DNA of 14,529 nucleotides from assembly GCA_014885115.2 (NCBI GenBank), contig WKLE02002275.1, positions 6,743 to 21,271 of the forward strand. Direction: 5' to 3'. Shown here piece by piece: positions 1-9,942 of the stretch. The notes under the pieces are model-generated. The model was not told where the DNA came from. It worked only from the letters and a program-made list of their open reading frames with translations, and did not search any database. Source of the stretch: Asterionellopsis glacialis. Its lineage: Eukaryota > Bacillariophyta > Plagiogrammaphyceae > Rhaphoneidales > Asterionellopsidaceae. Both the position numbers and the translations under genes were made by a program. How positions within the stretch are numbered: position 1 is the first letter of the stretch; every line of letters starts with the position of its first letter.

Positions 1-444
1 AGTGTCATTTGAAACAGGGTAAATGTACCTATATAATCGAGGTGTAAATCCTAGAGTTTAGAAAGTACTTAAGGCTGCTGATAGTATTATAATCAACCTC
101 CTGCCTGGTAACGTAGCTAAGTACCACATAGCAAATTCCGTACTCAGCATTGTCATGCGTACTTATTCTTCGAATATTCCTGGAATATTTTCACTAATTG
201 TCCTAAGACATATTAGTAAATGTGTCTAATGTTTCTGGTTAGATACCAGGACACCATCCCTTTTTGAAATTTCCGAGAACATTCTAAATTTTCAAACAAA
301 CAAAATTTAAGGAGAGAATTTTTTTCCAACGCATTCCTGGTCAAACGAGAATTTTCCGGTGATGCATGAGGTTTAGGTACTTTAAAAAACATGTAGAAAG
401 AGAAAGACATTAAGATGCCATGCACACATTAGAAGTGCGCATGA
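1..444. other. intergenic, no gene seen
   Basis: AT-rich sequence with stops in all frames and no convincing coding stretch. CpG dinucleotides occur at an ordinary level, unlike the middle of the window. A short stretch at about 108-131 (GCTAAGTACCA core) resembles 3769-3793, which may be a dispersed repeat, but the match is too short to classify. Confidence 0.6.
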
Positions 445-1102
445 ACACACTTTAAGGTAGTGTACACTGGTAATTTTCGCACTGGGCAAAATTCAGAATT
501 TCACAAGAGTTATGGGGGTGCACCACATTCATATTATGAAGAACATCACAATGTGATGAAGAAGGTCATTATTCAACAAGCTGATGACCCGAAACCATTC
601 TGCTTATCAGCAAATGGTACGAAATATACTTTGTCGTACACTGATATCCTGCGAAGTACAAAGTTTGCCCTGGCACCTCGTAGTGATAACAAGTTTAGCT
701 ATCGATTCACGAAGGTTCTGAGTGCGGGTGCCATTCCAGTCTGCCATGGAGACCACTACGTATTGCCATTCAGACCAGAACTCTTTGATTGGGACAAGTG
801 TGCGATATTGCTTCCAGAGAAAGATGCAGGAGATATGGCAAAGGACTACATCCAGGACAAGCTCCTAACAGACCCTGACACCATGTGTGCTATGTGAAAC
901 TATTGCTACTTTGATATTTACAAGAAATATTGAGACAGAGGAGGTGATTATTGATGGAATTGTCACCTTGTTGCTCAAGGACACACTGCCAAGTTTCACG
1001 GGATCAAATGCAATCATATCGAGGATCCTGGATGCAACAATTTACGTAGGCACTGATGGTATCATCAGCAGTCCTAAAATTCTATGCAGTTCTGATAATT
1101 AA
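445..1102 (+). pseudogene. exostosin-like glycosyltransferase (GT47 type), 3' part, broken
   Basis: The frame starting after a TGA at 442-444 encodes the C-terminal part of an exostosin-type glycosyltransferase. Visible family motifs are FALAPRSDNKFSYRFTKVLS, followed by GAIPV and then LPFRPELFDW and PEKDAGD, the conserved nucleotide-sugar-binding end of this family. Working members are Golgi type II membrane enzymes that transfer sugars during glycan synthesis. The frame is stopped by TGA at 895-897. The same frame continues sensibly as NYCYFDIYKKY up to 930, and the next part (TEEVIIDGIVTLL) is one base out of frame and runs to TAA at 1102. The TGA could be a CGA-to-TGA transition. The only in-frame ATG is internal (556), the usual N-terminal part and membrane anchor are absent, and nothing upstream supplies them. 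An intron covering 895-931 is a less likely explanation because coding similarity continues through it. Confidence is high for the family and moderate for it being dead. Confidence 0.8.
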
Positions 1103-1641
1103 TAATTAAAGCCAAGTGTATGTTTATAAAGAGCTTCTACTCTGATAATTCGTTAAAGATCCATTGGCATTTCCGAAACCTCCAACTGGCCTAACTTACC
1201 AGTCCTTTCGCTTGTAGTTGTATTCACTCCATCCCAAAATCACTCTTGGTCCTAGTAAGAGTAAAAGGATAGATCAAAGATCACCACTAAGTTAAAGTGT
1301 TGTCGCTGAAAAAGCCAAGGAGGATATCAAAACTCTACTACATTGTTTTAGGTGCTATTGGTGGCTGTAGAGGCAGCTTGAGAATGTATTTTTTTGATGT
1401 TTTTCAAATATATAAAGCTTTCTTGTGTAAGGTATTCCTCGATAAGAATAATGTTCTAGAGAGAGTATCTCACACATTTGCTAATTATATTTTTGCGGAA
1501 CAAATAGTGATTTCTTAGAGAAGGTATGCCAACAGTATGATTTGTGAAATGGGAAAGAAGAGCAAAAATATTAAAAAAAGAAAATTCGTCAGATAGAGAA
1601 TTTTTTAACATGCACTAAGTTATGGTAATGCTATCTATTTA
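1103..1641. other. intergenic, no gene seen
   Basis: Spacer between the exostosin relic and the 3' end of the Cys-rich gene on the minus strand. Short open frames exist, for example 1297-1518 starting at TTG, but they have no recognisable motif and no ATG start. A brief coding-like run near 1309-1375 (AEKAKEDIKTLLHC) cannot be placed. The AT-rich part at 1560-1641 is probably the 3' flank of the minus-strand gene. Confidence 0.55.
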
Positions 1642-3171
1642 TTATCCTAGCATACAATGCATTATGCCCACACATAATTGATTACTCCCACAATCATCAT
1701 CATTTTGACATGTTGTAGATAAGAGACACGTTCCTGCTCCTCCTCCCGGATCTCGTTGTACTTGACATACACGATCTACTGTGGTACAAGCATCTGAGAA
1801 TTGATTTACACATGTTGTCCCCTCTGGACATGGTGTTTCCTCATTATTACAACTATATTCAGGTTTTCTGCATTCATTTGTTAAAGGGTCATGACAAAAG
1901 TATACATTTGCATCACACCAATTACCATCATAATTACAATAATTGTCATCACCTTCACAGTAATCGTCATCATATAAACTACAATCACGACTTTCATCAT
2001 ATTCATCATTTGTACACTTCGTATCATTTGCACATTGTGGCCACGTAAAGGCACTAATAAGCATATCTGTACTATCTACTGGACGACTGAAGCATTCTTC
2101 TGAAAATTGAGATACACATTTTTGCCCAGATGGACATGGTTTGGTCAATTCAAAACAATTATATTCTGGTTTTGTACATGTATCTTCTTCCGGATCATAA
2201 CATAAGGTAATATCACCATCACATATAACATCACCATCACATGTATCATCTCCAGAACATGCAACATAATCACAATCCTTCCATTCTTCAAAAGGACCAT
2301 TTTTGCAAACTGTATCTTGGTCACACTGTATAAAAAATAAAGCTGAAATTCCAGCAGAGCCGGGTATTTCGGATGGTTCAAATTCAAAAGTGCAATCCAT
2401 ATATGGCGAAACACATGTTTGACTGCCAGGACAATCTTCATTTGTCCTGCAAATACCGCTCTCAGTAAACAAACAAGATCCATCATCCTTGTCAGGTGAT
2501 GATGGTGGTGATTTACAAACCCGTATTGCACTGCATTCAAACTCCATTGATGTAACACACTTTTCACCATTCTCACATGGTACAGAGAAACAACTTTGTG
2601 TAGGTTGCGTACATGTATCACTTTCACTATTGTAGCAATATGTTGTTATGGCACTACACCACGGTCCATCACCTTCATCACATGTTTCGCCTTCATCACA
2701 TCCACTTAGGTAACAATCTCGACTTTCATCATATTCCCCATTACTACATATTTGATCATTTGAACACTGTGGCCATGAAAAGGCAGAGAAGTTGGGAGAA
2801 AATGGAATCAGAATAGAACCTCCAGGATTGTTTACCTCCTCTTCCTCCTCTTCTCCACTTGCTGGTGGTTTTGGATGACTTCTTTCACCTGCACCTGATC
2901 TATGCAAATACTTGGCATGCATTTTACTTTTTGAAGGAGTACGATTAACTAACGATAACATTGGACTTGCACGGCTTCTTTCACCAACTGAATGTGCACG
3001 TTGTACATTACCACCACTTCGTTGTACTCTTCGTCGAAGCATCGTCGCTAACATCCTATCATCATCAAAATTATTTTTTGATAACGATGATGATTCTGCT
3101 GCCGTTATTGTTGCGGATGATATTATTGTCCACAACAACATCATAGTAATCGTTGCTGTTTTGCTGCTCAT
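1642..3171 (-). CDS. secreted Cys-rich repeat protein, three modules
   Basis: Single-exon gene of 509 residues; function unknown. I chose the ATG at 3171 because it has a good context (ACCATGA) and begins a typical signal peptide (MSSKTATITMMLLWTIIS, then a small-residue end near AES). The longer in-frame start at 3252 would put 27 extra residues in front of it. After the signal comes a basic, Ser/Arg-rich region (residues about 30-104), an acidic run of six Glu (107-112), and then three Cys modules. Cores are at about 133-219, 282-360 and 377-469. Cores 1 and 3 start WPQC and carry CxNxEYDESRDC; all three end with a PC..G..CV pattern. A tail with a DC....CV signature follows cores 1 and 3 (219-260 and 469-506) but not core 2. 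The even spacing of many Cys suggests disulphide-bonded extracellular domains. The tail loosely resembles small disulphide domains such as WAP or Dickkopf types, but I do not assign either. It is a paralogue of the gene at 11946-12854. Confidence 0.85.
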   Translation of the reverse strand: MSSKTATITMMLLWTIISSATITAAESSSLSKNNFDDDRMLATMLRRRVQRSGGNVQRAHSVGERSRASPMLSLVNRTPSKSKMHAKYLHRSGAGERSHPKPPASGEEEEEEVNNPGGSILIPFSPNFSAFSWPQCSNDQICSNGEYDESRDCYLSGCDEGETCDEGDGPWCSAITTYCYNSESDTCTQPTQSCFSVPCENGEKCVTSMEFECSAIRVCKSPPSSPDKDDGSCLFTESGICRTNEDCPGSQTCVSPYMDCTFEFEPSEIPGSAGISALFFIQCDQDTVCKNGPFEEWKDCDYVACSGDDTCDGDVICDGDITLCYDPEEDTCTKPEYNCFELTKPCPSGQKCVSQFSEECFSRPVDSTDMLISAFTWPQCANDTKCTNDEYDESRDCSLYDDDYCEGDDNYCNYDGNWCDANVYFCHDPLTNECRKPEYSCNNEETPCPEGTTCVNQFSDACTTVDRVCQVQRDPGGGAGTCLLSTTCQNDDDCGSNQLCVGIMHCMLG

Positions 3172-4338
3172 GGTCTCATTAATTATCATCAGGGGATACG
3201 CTCGTATGGATGGCAAACAGATTGCATGCAGTTCAAAAACAGAACAGAACAATCAGAGATGGAAATAGCCTGCTCGTACAGTAGTAACTGTAGTCTGTTT
3301 CTTGACCTGATCCTTGGGAGAATAATAATGAGATACAGTAGACGATTCAAGGTAAATGTCGTCAAATGTCGTTTGTTATACGATCTATGAAGAGATCGAT
3401 GCTGGCGTTCAATGTTCAAAGTTATGTGTCTCAACTCTAGAGAATTATTTGCACTCAGTTGAAATATCACGTATTATCGACAGTGGCAGCACGGGGAAAA
3501 TATAGTACGTAGAAACTAGACGGAGGGAAACCAAACACGATCGAATGACCTCTGAAATCACCAAAGAGACTCGCCGTTTCTCATGAATTTTCCTGGATGG
3601 TTTGAATATTATTATGGATCTACACATATGTGCAATACAGCCAAGTGTATTTAAAAAAAATATGACATAGCCGCCCTTTTTGTTTCTTATATACTTGCAG
3701 GTAGGTAAGATCCCTGTACCTGCCGGCAAGAGGTATGGTGCGGTACTTAACTGTTACTGTACCTACAGAGTAATACCGGCTAAGTACCAGATAGATCCTC
3801 CATAAACTGTCAGTATCAAGCTGCAAGTTCAGAATTTCCGTCCTGACACACTGTACCTGGTATCTGTACAATCACAACGTGGGTACGACCTGTCTGACCT
3901 ATTCATAGTTTTTTATATGTACATAACTTTTCTTTACAATATCAGACATATCATTGATATAAAAAAGTGGAAATATGCTAATACTATGCGGTCGTGCTAT
4001 GTAATACTGTATGTATATAAATGATCAACTCTCTTTTCTTATGTACAGTGTGAACCTTGTGCCTTTTTAATTTTTTATACAGTGCATATGTTTGAATATG
4101 TGTGGTAATTAAGAATGTCCTTAATTATGAAAATTTAGAATTCTTCATTGTTCCATTGATCCGCCAGTAGCATCATTCGTTTGAGAAATATTTTCAAGAT
4201 GACACCGACCGGTGATTAGTGATTGAACTTGATTGGTTAATTTTTTTGATCTATACGTGTAAATACTGCCTGTTAGGTAGGTCCTAATTGTACCTGTAAC
4301 TTGTACTAGTGAGATTTTTGTTTCAAAAAATTTTCTGT
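3172..4338. other. intergenic, includes likely promoter side of the Cys-rich gene
   Basis: No supported gene. The first few hundred bases lie upstream of the minus-strand Cys-rich gene and should hold its promoter; I see no clear TATA element. Several minus-strand open frames (3189-3470, 3445-3729, 3620-3871) have no recognisable product and look like chance frames. The words GTACCTG and GTACCTA recur (3716, 3853, 4290). CpG is normal. Confidence 0.5.
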
Positions 4339-4766
4339 TTCATTATTTGTGCGGCAGCTGGGGCGCTGCGTGTACTCGTACCTGTTGGAAAAAGTTAGAC
4401 GTGGGTAGGAGTCGGTTCCCAATTCATTCGCCCACCCAAATTTTCGCCCACGTCCAGCCTACTACTAATTTCACGTTACTTTGTACCATGTCCCAAAACA
4501 AAAGAGGAGGCTTGCTCGTTCCGAACTCCGACTAACAAAACCCAATTAATTTGAACCAATCATGTCTTTCCATCTTTCGCTGTTCTTGAAGAAAGTTTTG
4601 GCCCACTCGTCCCATGTTCGAACTCCTTTTTGAAGAATCCAGAGAGAAGCATCAACTATCGCGAACAGTTGCGTACAAGTTTTTTCAGCTCTCTTTTCTC
4701 TCTTGCACTGAAAACCCCCCAAATCTGTTCTTTCTCTGCAGAAGTCGAAAACAGCAAGAAGTTATC
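4339..4766 (+). promoter_or_regulatory. possible promoter and 5' untranslated region
   Basis: This stretch has many CpG dinucleotides and a mixed, non-repetitive composition, and it stops abruptly where the CpG desert begins. It contains a CCAAT word at 4556-4560 and leads into an ATG in strong context at 4767. No TATA box is clear. The call depends on the adjoining exon being real. Confidence 0.25.
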
Positions 4767-4850
4767 ATGGCTCCAATGCATCCTATTTTTCAACAACCAA
4801 ACGCCATGGCAACAATCCACCTTGTACTATCACTTGTGTTCATATCCATA
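4767..4850 (+). CDS. possible first exon of an unidentified protein
   Basis: ATG at 4767 sits in a strong context (ATCATGG) and opens 28 codons ending exactly at a GTACGT word that would serve as a 5' splice site (4851). The peptide has a hydrophobic stretch (ATIHLVLSLVFISI) after about 13 residues, like a signal peptide or anchor. Without splicing the frame runs on to TGA at 5144 through Cys- and Phe-rich sequence that does not look like a protein domain. I could not find an in-phase acceptor: the AGs at 4969 and 5010 give the wrong phase or an early stop. The remainder may have been lost to the repeat-rich, CpG-poor DNA that starts here. This is a weak call. Confidence 0.25.
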
Positions 4851-5189
4851 GTACGTAGGTTATGTACTTACTTTCACTGTTCAAGAAGCTGTTGTTCATT
4901 ATGGCATGACTGTAATTTATGCTGCCACACTTTTTTGGCATTTGCACTGAATTCTCACTGTTCCAACAGTTTTCATTATTTTTTCATCATCATCATGTGC
5001 ACACCACCAGTTCAAACTGCTCAAACTATTATAAATATCAATGATACAACCCCCCATGTCCAGCTGTCATGGGGTGCTGTGTCCGATATTCAAGTAGTTG
5101 AGAGCCCAAAAAAAATGTGGCCAATGTATGAAAAATTATCATGAAGAGGACATCATGAAGTGTCTTTTGAAGCCCTATGGTTGGTTGTT

Positions 5190-5223
5190 GAGTCTTGAAA
5201 AAGAGTCTTGAGGAAGAGTCTTG
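5190..5223 (+). repeat. short tandem repeat, three copies
   Basis: The word GAGTCTTG occurs three times at a 13-base spacing (5190, 5203, 5216), separated by AAAAA- and AGGAA-type spacers. It is a small local duplication within the CpG-poor block, with no evident function. Confidence 0.75.
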
Positions 5224-5499
5224 TGTGCTTGTATGGCATGTGCTCTCAAGGTGGTGGTGGTTGTGTATGAGTGCCAAAACTTGTCGTCCATTGATGGGAG
5301 ACCACCACCATGTGCTATGCTTTTCAAAGAACAGGGAGGGAGTCTGTTCTGCAGATTTTTTTGAATTGATTTGATTGGTAGAGAGGTCTATTGGAGCTAG
5401 TTCAGGAAATCGGTTCAGGAAAAAAATTGTCACACTCTGGGGTAGGAGTGTAACAAATATTTTTTTGCATAGGCTGTAAATGCATTTTTCCTGAAGGCC

Positions 5500-5533
5500 A
5501 TTTGTAAAACAGCCGGGCAATTTGTAAAACAGC
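5500..5533 (+). repeat. short tandem repeat, two copies
   Basis: The 14-base word ATTTGTAAAACAGC occurs at 5500-5513 and again at 5520-5533, a 20-base period. It is a small direct duplication with no evident function. Confidence 0.75.
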
Positions 5534-5754
5534 TAAAAAAACACAGTGCAGGTTTTTGTCTTGTCACACTCAGTTTAGAGCCTATTTTGAAGCCTATTCT
5601 CAGTATGTTGCCCAATAATCTGCAAGGTTTTCAGCTTTTCAGCTTTTTGTAAAGTAGTTCACACACACCGTTATTCTCCTATATGGAGAGAGGAAATAAA
5701 TGATTTTTCAGTTGGCAATGTGGGGAAAAAACAAGAATAATATATGACAAATAA

Positions 5755-6645
5755 GTGGTTGCTGATGCTCAGTTGACACCAGAGGAAGAGGAAAAACTTC
5801 TTGATGCTGCAGATCCCTCTGAACATAGTATCCCAGGAGACAAAACACATACTAGTTGGCTGCGCAGTGAGCCTTGAAACTGTTAGTATAGGAAAAGAAT
5901 ATTCTTTTCAAAGTTTTGTATTGCTATTACAGAGGATAGCTGGGCCTTTCCAATGCACTGTTGGAGGGAAGAATTTGTCAGTGTCACCATCTACAAATTA
6001 TGGACCAACTTCATGCATGGATGCCCTGATACAAAACTAAATTAGTCAGAAGCTACTGGCAAAGTGCAATTTTGGACAATTTGTAAGGCTACTGTGTGTT
6101 CAATTTGCAACAAGAAAAAAAAAGAGAAAGACAAAAGGGATTCCCCCGACACACAATATGGCAGTTACATCATCCACTCTGTTGGAGGCCATCTGGACAG
6201 AACAGACAAAAGAGCTGAACAGGAGGCTACTGTTACCAGTTGTCAAAAGCTCAAGAGAGAATGTGTTGCTTTGAATGCTGTTTGTGAAACTTTTAAAAAG
6301 AGAAAGGAAAGAATGATGAGAGCAAATGAAGAATACTGGAAAGATGGTACTGAAAAGAAGGATGCTAAACTATTTGTTCAGATTCTTCTACCAGATGCCA
6401 AAATTACAAACAAGAGTCATGACACACACCTTTTCAAAAGAATCTTTGGATGCCAAGATTGTAGAGCTAGAGAACCAAGTTAAGCAAATGGAAGCAACTA
6501 TGACTCAATGGGAGGATGAGGGGATTGTTCTTGGTGGGGGTACAATAATCTTCATACCAGGGGGAAAGGACAAAAAGCAGATGACATAGCCAGTGACAGT
6601 GAGGAAGATTACAAGAAGGAATGTGAGGATCACAAGGAATCATAG
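5755..6645 (+). pseudogene. decayed ORF of unknown family, probably from a mobile element
   Basis: One reading frame stays coding-like for about 890 bases despite stops. It opens after TAA at 5752-5754 as VVADAQLTPEEEEKLLDAAD and runs through SWLRSEP to a TGA near 5875. It resumes after a TAG with AITEDSWAFPMHCWREEFVS, passes a TAA near 6040, and continues through a Lys-rich part (ICNKKKKEKDKR) to 6483. At about 6440 the sense moves one frame over (ESLDAKIVELENQVKQMEA, heptad-like and probably a coiled coil). It returns to the first frame at about 6575 for the acidic end ADDIASDSEEDYKKECEDH and a TAG at 6643-6645. That gives three stops and two frameshifts. I do not recognise the family. The position inside the CpG desert and the decay suggest a dead element gene, but a host gene relic is possible. 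Confidence 0.6.
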
Positions 6646-7232
6646 TAATTTCTTACATTTCAAGATAAAAATTTGGAGAATCCTTGTGTAAATCCTCATG
6701 ATAAATTTTGAGGACCCCAAAAATTGCCTTTTGAAACTTCAATCATTACTTACTAAAAAAATAATTTTTACCTCTTATACCTCAAATAACAATACAATCA
6801 TTTAGAACTGCTGCATTGATCTCTTATTCATGAATGTAGAATAGAATAACATTAACTCTGTTGTCCAATTTCTTACTGTATAAGAGAGAGGATGAAGTGG
6901 GTAAAAATTTGGTTATGATATTCAAATCTTTTGGGAGCTTGAATAAGAACCCACCTTGATTGCAAAAGTTCCATCAAGGTAAGATGATTGTTGTGACATA
7001 TTCTTTAATGATTTGGTAACAGTATATTGCTCAGAACATACCAAGTCCACAGAGCAAATTGATGTAGATATTAACAAAAGTTCCAAAAAAAAATCCCCAG
7101 AGTAGACCATACCACTGATCTATGCAAACATTTTGCTCTAGGCTGTTAAAAGGAGATATAGAAACCTACTGAGGGGTAGGTAAATCCATTGAGACCTGAC
7201 TCCTAGGACCTGAATGGTACAAGATAGGACTC
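6646..7232. other. CpG-free spacer with one small hairpin
   Basis: No gene seen. Every base pair step here avoids CpG. A perfect six-base inverted repeat, ACCTAC and GTAGGT around a TGAGGG loop, lies at 7164-7181, about 50 bases before the inverted-repeat element. A minus-strand frame at 6922-7110 has no recognisable product. Confidence 0.5.
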
Positions 7233-7692
7233 TACCTGCTGGGTCCCCAGGGGTCCCTGCACACTCAAATTCCCAATATCTCAACATTAGCAAACCACAC
7301 AATGATGACGTTACTATACCATAAAGGGTGCTTTGGAAAATTCACAATAAAATAATGTTCTAGTTCCCAATTTTCAGGAAATGATTGTTTTTCCAATACT
7401 ACTTGTTACAATGAACATGATTACACATAGTTTCCTGAAACCATTCTTTGGTTGGTTTGATCAAGCCTCAAAATGCTAATGAAATATTGGTTTGGGGCAG
7501 CAATCACCTGTTCTTTTTTCAAAAGCAACACAACAAAAAATTTCAATATGAATAAAAATTTACAGATAACATGTCATCAGGAAAAATATACTTAAGGAAA
7601 CCATTATCCTACTAGAGATATCACATGCTCTAATAATAGGAAAACCACACATATTGGGAATGAGAGCATGAGGGGACCCCCAGGTACAGGTA
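7233..7692. mobile_element. candidate MITE-like element bounded by inverted repeats
   Basis: The left end (7233-7279) and right end (7651-7692) are imperfect inverted copies of each other. Both begin TACCTG, contain a GGGGTCCC-type G/C block, and end with an 11-base perfect match: ATTCCCAATAT at 7269-7279 against ATATTGGGAAT at 7651-7661. The 460-base unit has no coding frame and only one or no CpG, so it fits an old non-autonomous DNA transposon. I found no clean target-site duplication, so the exact ends are uncertain. Confidence 0.5.
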
Positions 7693-7749
7693 CCTGGATG
7701 AATAATGGGAGAAAACCCTAGAGGCATAGTCAATTATCACACCTCTGAA

Positions 7750-8765
7750 ATTTGCAAAAAAGGATATACCGCCACTCCACCCTCTAAGTCCCCCAAGAAA
7801 CCCAAAGCCAGCATAACCACCCCCAAGCTAGCCACATAATATCAAAAATTCAAAAAGTGACTGTTACAGCTTCCAAATGAAAAGCTTGACAACAATGCTA
7901 GGAGAATCACAACAACAACATAAGCCACCAAAAAACAAACTCCAACTACCACAAACACCCAACCATGCTGGGACACAAGGATATGTATACAACCTCTCTA
8001 TGCCTGGTGTACCAACCCAAAGAAAGAGCAGAAACAGTCCTAAAATTTACAGAAAAGGACTGGAATTAGAAACCTTATTTCAAGCATGCACTAGAACAAG
8101 CAAAAGCCAAGAACTTGGAACTAATCTAGAAGCATAAGATCAAATGTGCACTTTATGAAGCAAGTAACACCAATGCCTGATGATACAAGAGGAAATACAA
8201 TGGCAACTCCATGATCCTATGCTCCAAATACATAGTAGGAGGTGAATAGATTAGGTACAACATGAATGGATGGCAAATGTTATAACTTGGAAAACTGAAA
8301 ATCACAGCATCAATAAAAACCATATTCTGAACAAGATGAAGCACAACTACTTTTCTAAAGCAGTAATCAAAGACCCCAGATAACTGCACATCCTAACAGA
8401 GATGATAAAGCTAATGAGAAAAGAAAACTTCAAGACCAGTGTAAATGGAGTGAAGTTGGACTTTAAAAGAATAGGATCAGATTTGACAAAAATGAACAAG
8501 GTACCAACCCAAAGAAAAATCAATGGTATTTAGAGTATATTGGATACAAAAATATAAATGAAAAGGAACAACCAAAAAGAAACATAAGACTATAAGCACA
8601 CCAAAGGACAAATCATTCGAAAAGATATCATTTGCAGAAAACCAAAATAATCTAAAAGAAATCACAAACAATGTGCACTCCTAAAAAGAGCACATAACAG
8701 AACAGGGGAGAGGGACACAATATAGGCTTATAACCCATTAAGGTTTAGTACACAGTTAGTTAGTA
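7750..8765 (+). pseudogene. decayed copy A of an unknown repeat-borne ORF
   Basis: The 3' two thirds align with the open frame at 10820-11449. Shared blocks include 8297-8350 with 10984-11038 (both end AAGCACAACTAC), 8400-8435 with 11087-11120 (AATGAGA then GAAAACT), and the identical word GGCTTATAACCCA at 8725-8737 and 11419-11431. The final AAGGTTTAG, which gives the stop in the other copy, is also present (8740-8748). The 5' part, 7750-8137, reads as Lys/Pro/Thr/Gln-rich sequence in shifting frames, with a short ATG-led frame at 7877-8137; the other copy lacks this part. Copy A is broken by many stops and frameshifts and has almost no CpG. I do not recognise the protein. A mobile-element gene is the best guess because it is repeated. 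Confidence 0.55.
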
Positions 8766-8811
8766 GTAGAATGTTGAGTTCAACCAGGTCTGACTCTAGA
8801 CTACTAACTAA
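8756..8811 (+). repeat. 12-bp perfect inverted repeat (hairpin)
   Basis: TTAGTTAGTAGT at 8756-8767 is the exact complement of ACTACTAACTAA at 8800-8811, with a 32-base loop. It begins about eight bases after the conserved stop codon of copy A, so it may mark the 3' end of that element. A smaller hairpin (ACTACC and GGTAGT, 11525-11539) lies downstream of the other copy but is not clearly homologous. Confidence 0.65.
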
Positions 8812-9941
8812 GATAGTGGTTCTGTACCTTACCTATATGTTATCAGCAAAAAGAAACTCAAGCAGGTTTTTCCTGTTTTTTCCATAGTGACTGTATGGGT
8901 GTCACCCTATCTTTCTAGATACCCATCCCCCTATACAGAGTGAAAAATTGATGCCTAGTTGTGTGCAGGCTTAAAAAAATGACCTAGTTATGTACCTAGC
9001 CAGTCAATGAGATGTAAATGAAAAAAAGCAACTGCAGAGTGCACACACATACACATCGCTGATGCTAGCAAGAAGCAACCACCCAAAAACAAGGTAGGAC
9101 CAAAGATTGCTGAGCACACATCACACAGGAGCAAGCACACTGACCATGTTTGCAGTTGTCTTCATGCCAATGACAACCATGTTACCAGTCACCACAACCT
9201 TTTTTTCTTGTGATGACCATCTTTTGTTTCTCAGTGACATCAAATTTGTGACTGATTGTTGTGTCATAGCAACTATTTTCTCACAATTTGAGTACCAGAT
9301 GAATAAAAATGGTAAGAACATAATTTAAACCCATTTTCTTGCTTTTTTGTGTAGCCAACTGCATCATACAAAAATTCATCTAATTTGTTTTCTTACACGC
9401 TATCATCTTCTTGCCTTCATGATAATTTTTTAATAGGTGAACCATTTGGATAATACCAACAGCTGCAGTCACAGGAATGGATGTAGATTCTACCATATCC
9501 CTGTATGTAGTAGAGTATGATTTTTATACAAAAAGATTTTTTTACAAAAGTGACAGGAGTAACAATCAATCATCAGAGTCTCCCACCTGTGGAAGTCTTT
9601 GTTTCTTTTTACTTCTTATTCTTCGAAATTATTAAATCTGATTGTTGAATTTACAAATGAAAGATAGTGTCACTGGAAATATTGGAGCTGATGTGACTTG
9701 TTGAAAATAGAGTACTAAAAATATGAGAGTATCTGCTGTCTACATAAAATCAACAAACTACCAATTTAAACTCAACAATCAAATATTTTTAAATGATTTT
9801 GTGATTATATTTAATGCTAGATACTAGATATAGTTGATTGTGGAATATGAAGATTTAGAAAGAAGGTAAGGAATACAAATAGAAGTTGAAAGAACACAAA
9901 AAAATCTTTTTTCAGTTTTTATGTTCTATGGGATTCTGCAT
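8812..9941. other. no gene seen; CpG-poor debris
   Basis: AT-rich, CpG-poor sequence. A compact foldable region at 8891-8938 has CTGTATGGG facing CCCCCTATACAG. Overlapping frames on both strands at 9107-9328 lack ATG-led, motif-bearing products. A plus-strand run near 9050-9215 (KKQPPKNKVGPKIAEH) reads as protein-like but is short and unidentified. The 13-base word TAGTTGTGTGCAG at 8956-8968 recurs at 9942-9954. Confidence 0.45.
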
Positions 9942-9942
9942 T

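Larger units (their letters stand above)
4861..5754. other. no intact gene; repeat-like debris
   Basis: CpG-poor DNA with no supported gene. The longest open frame, on the minus strand at 5038-5520, starts only at 5520 and has no recognisable motif. A plus-strand reading from about 5150 has many short open stretches broken by stops, which would fit an old coding relic, but I cannot identify it. Short tandem repeats are listed separately. Confidence 0.45.

Noticed and set aside
1297..1518. 73-codon open frame
   Set aside because: It starts only at TTG, has no motif, and its composition matches the AT-rich spacer.
1812..2816. Open frames rich in His/Tyr opposite and beside the Cys-rich gene
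   Set aside because: They are antisense or shifted readings of the Cys/Asp-rich coding sequence and have no independent support.
4560..4640. TTCGAAC-type word resembling the T-loop of a tRNA
   Set aside because: The flanking bases do not pair as a T stem and no cloverleaf can be drawn upstream.
5038..5520. 160-codon minus-strand open frame
   Set aside because: No ATG-led domain structure or recognisable motif; CpG-poor debris with few stops by chance is the simpler reading.
5755..8765. Long terminal repeat retrotransposon spanning the CpG desert
   Set aside because: No paired long terminal repeats, primer-binding site, protease, reverse transcriptase or integrase motif could be seen.
9107..9328. 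Overlapping open frames on both strands
   Set aside because: Two mutually exclusive frames of similar length, neither with a motif nor a convincing start.
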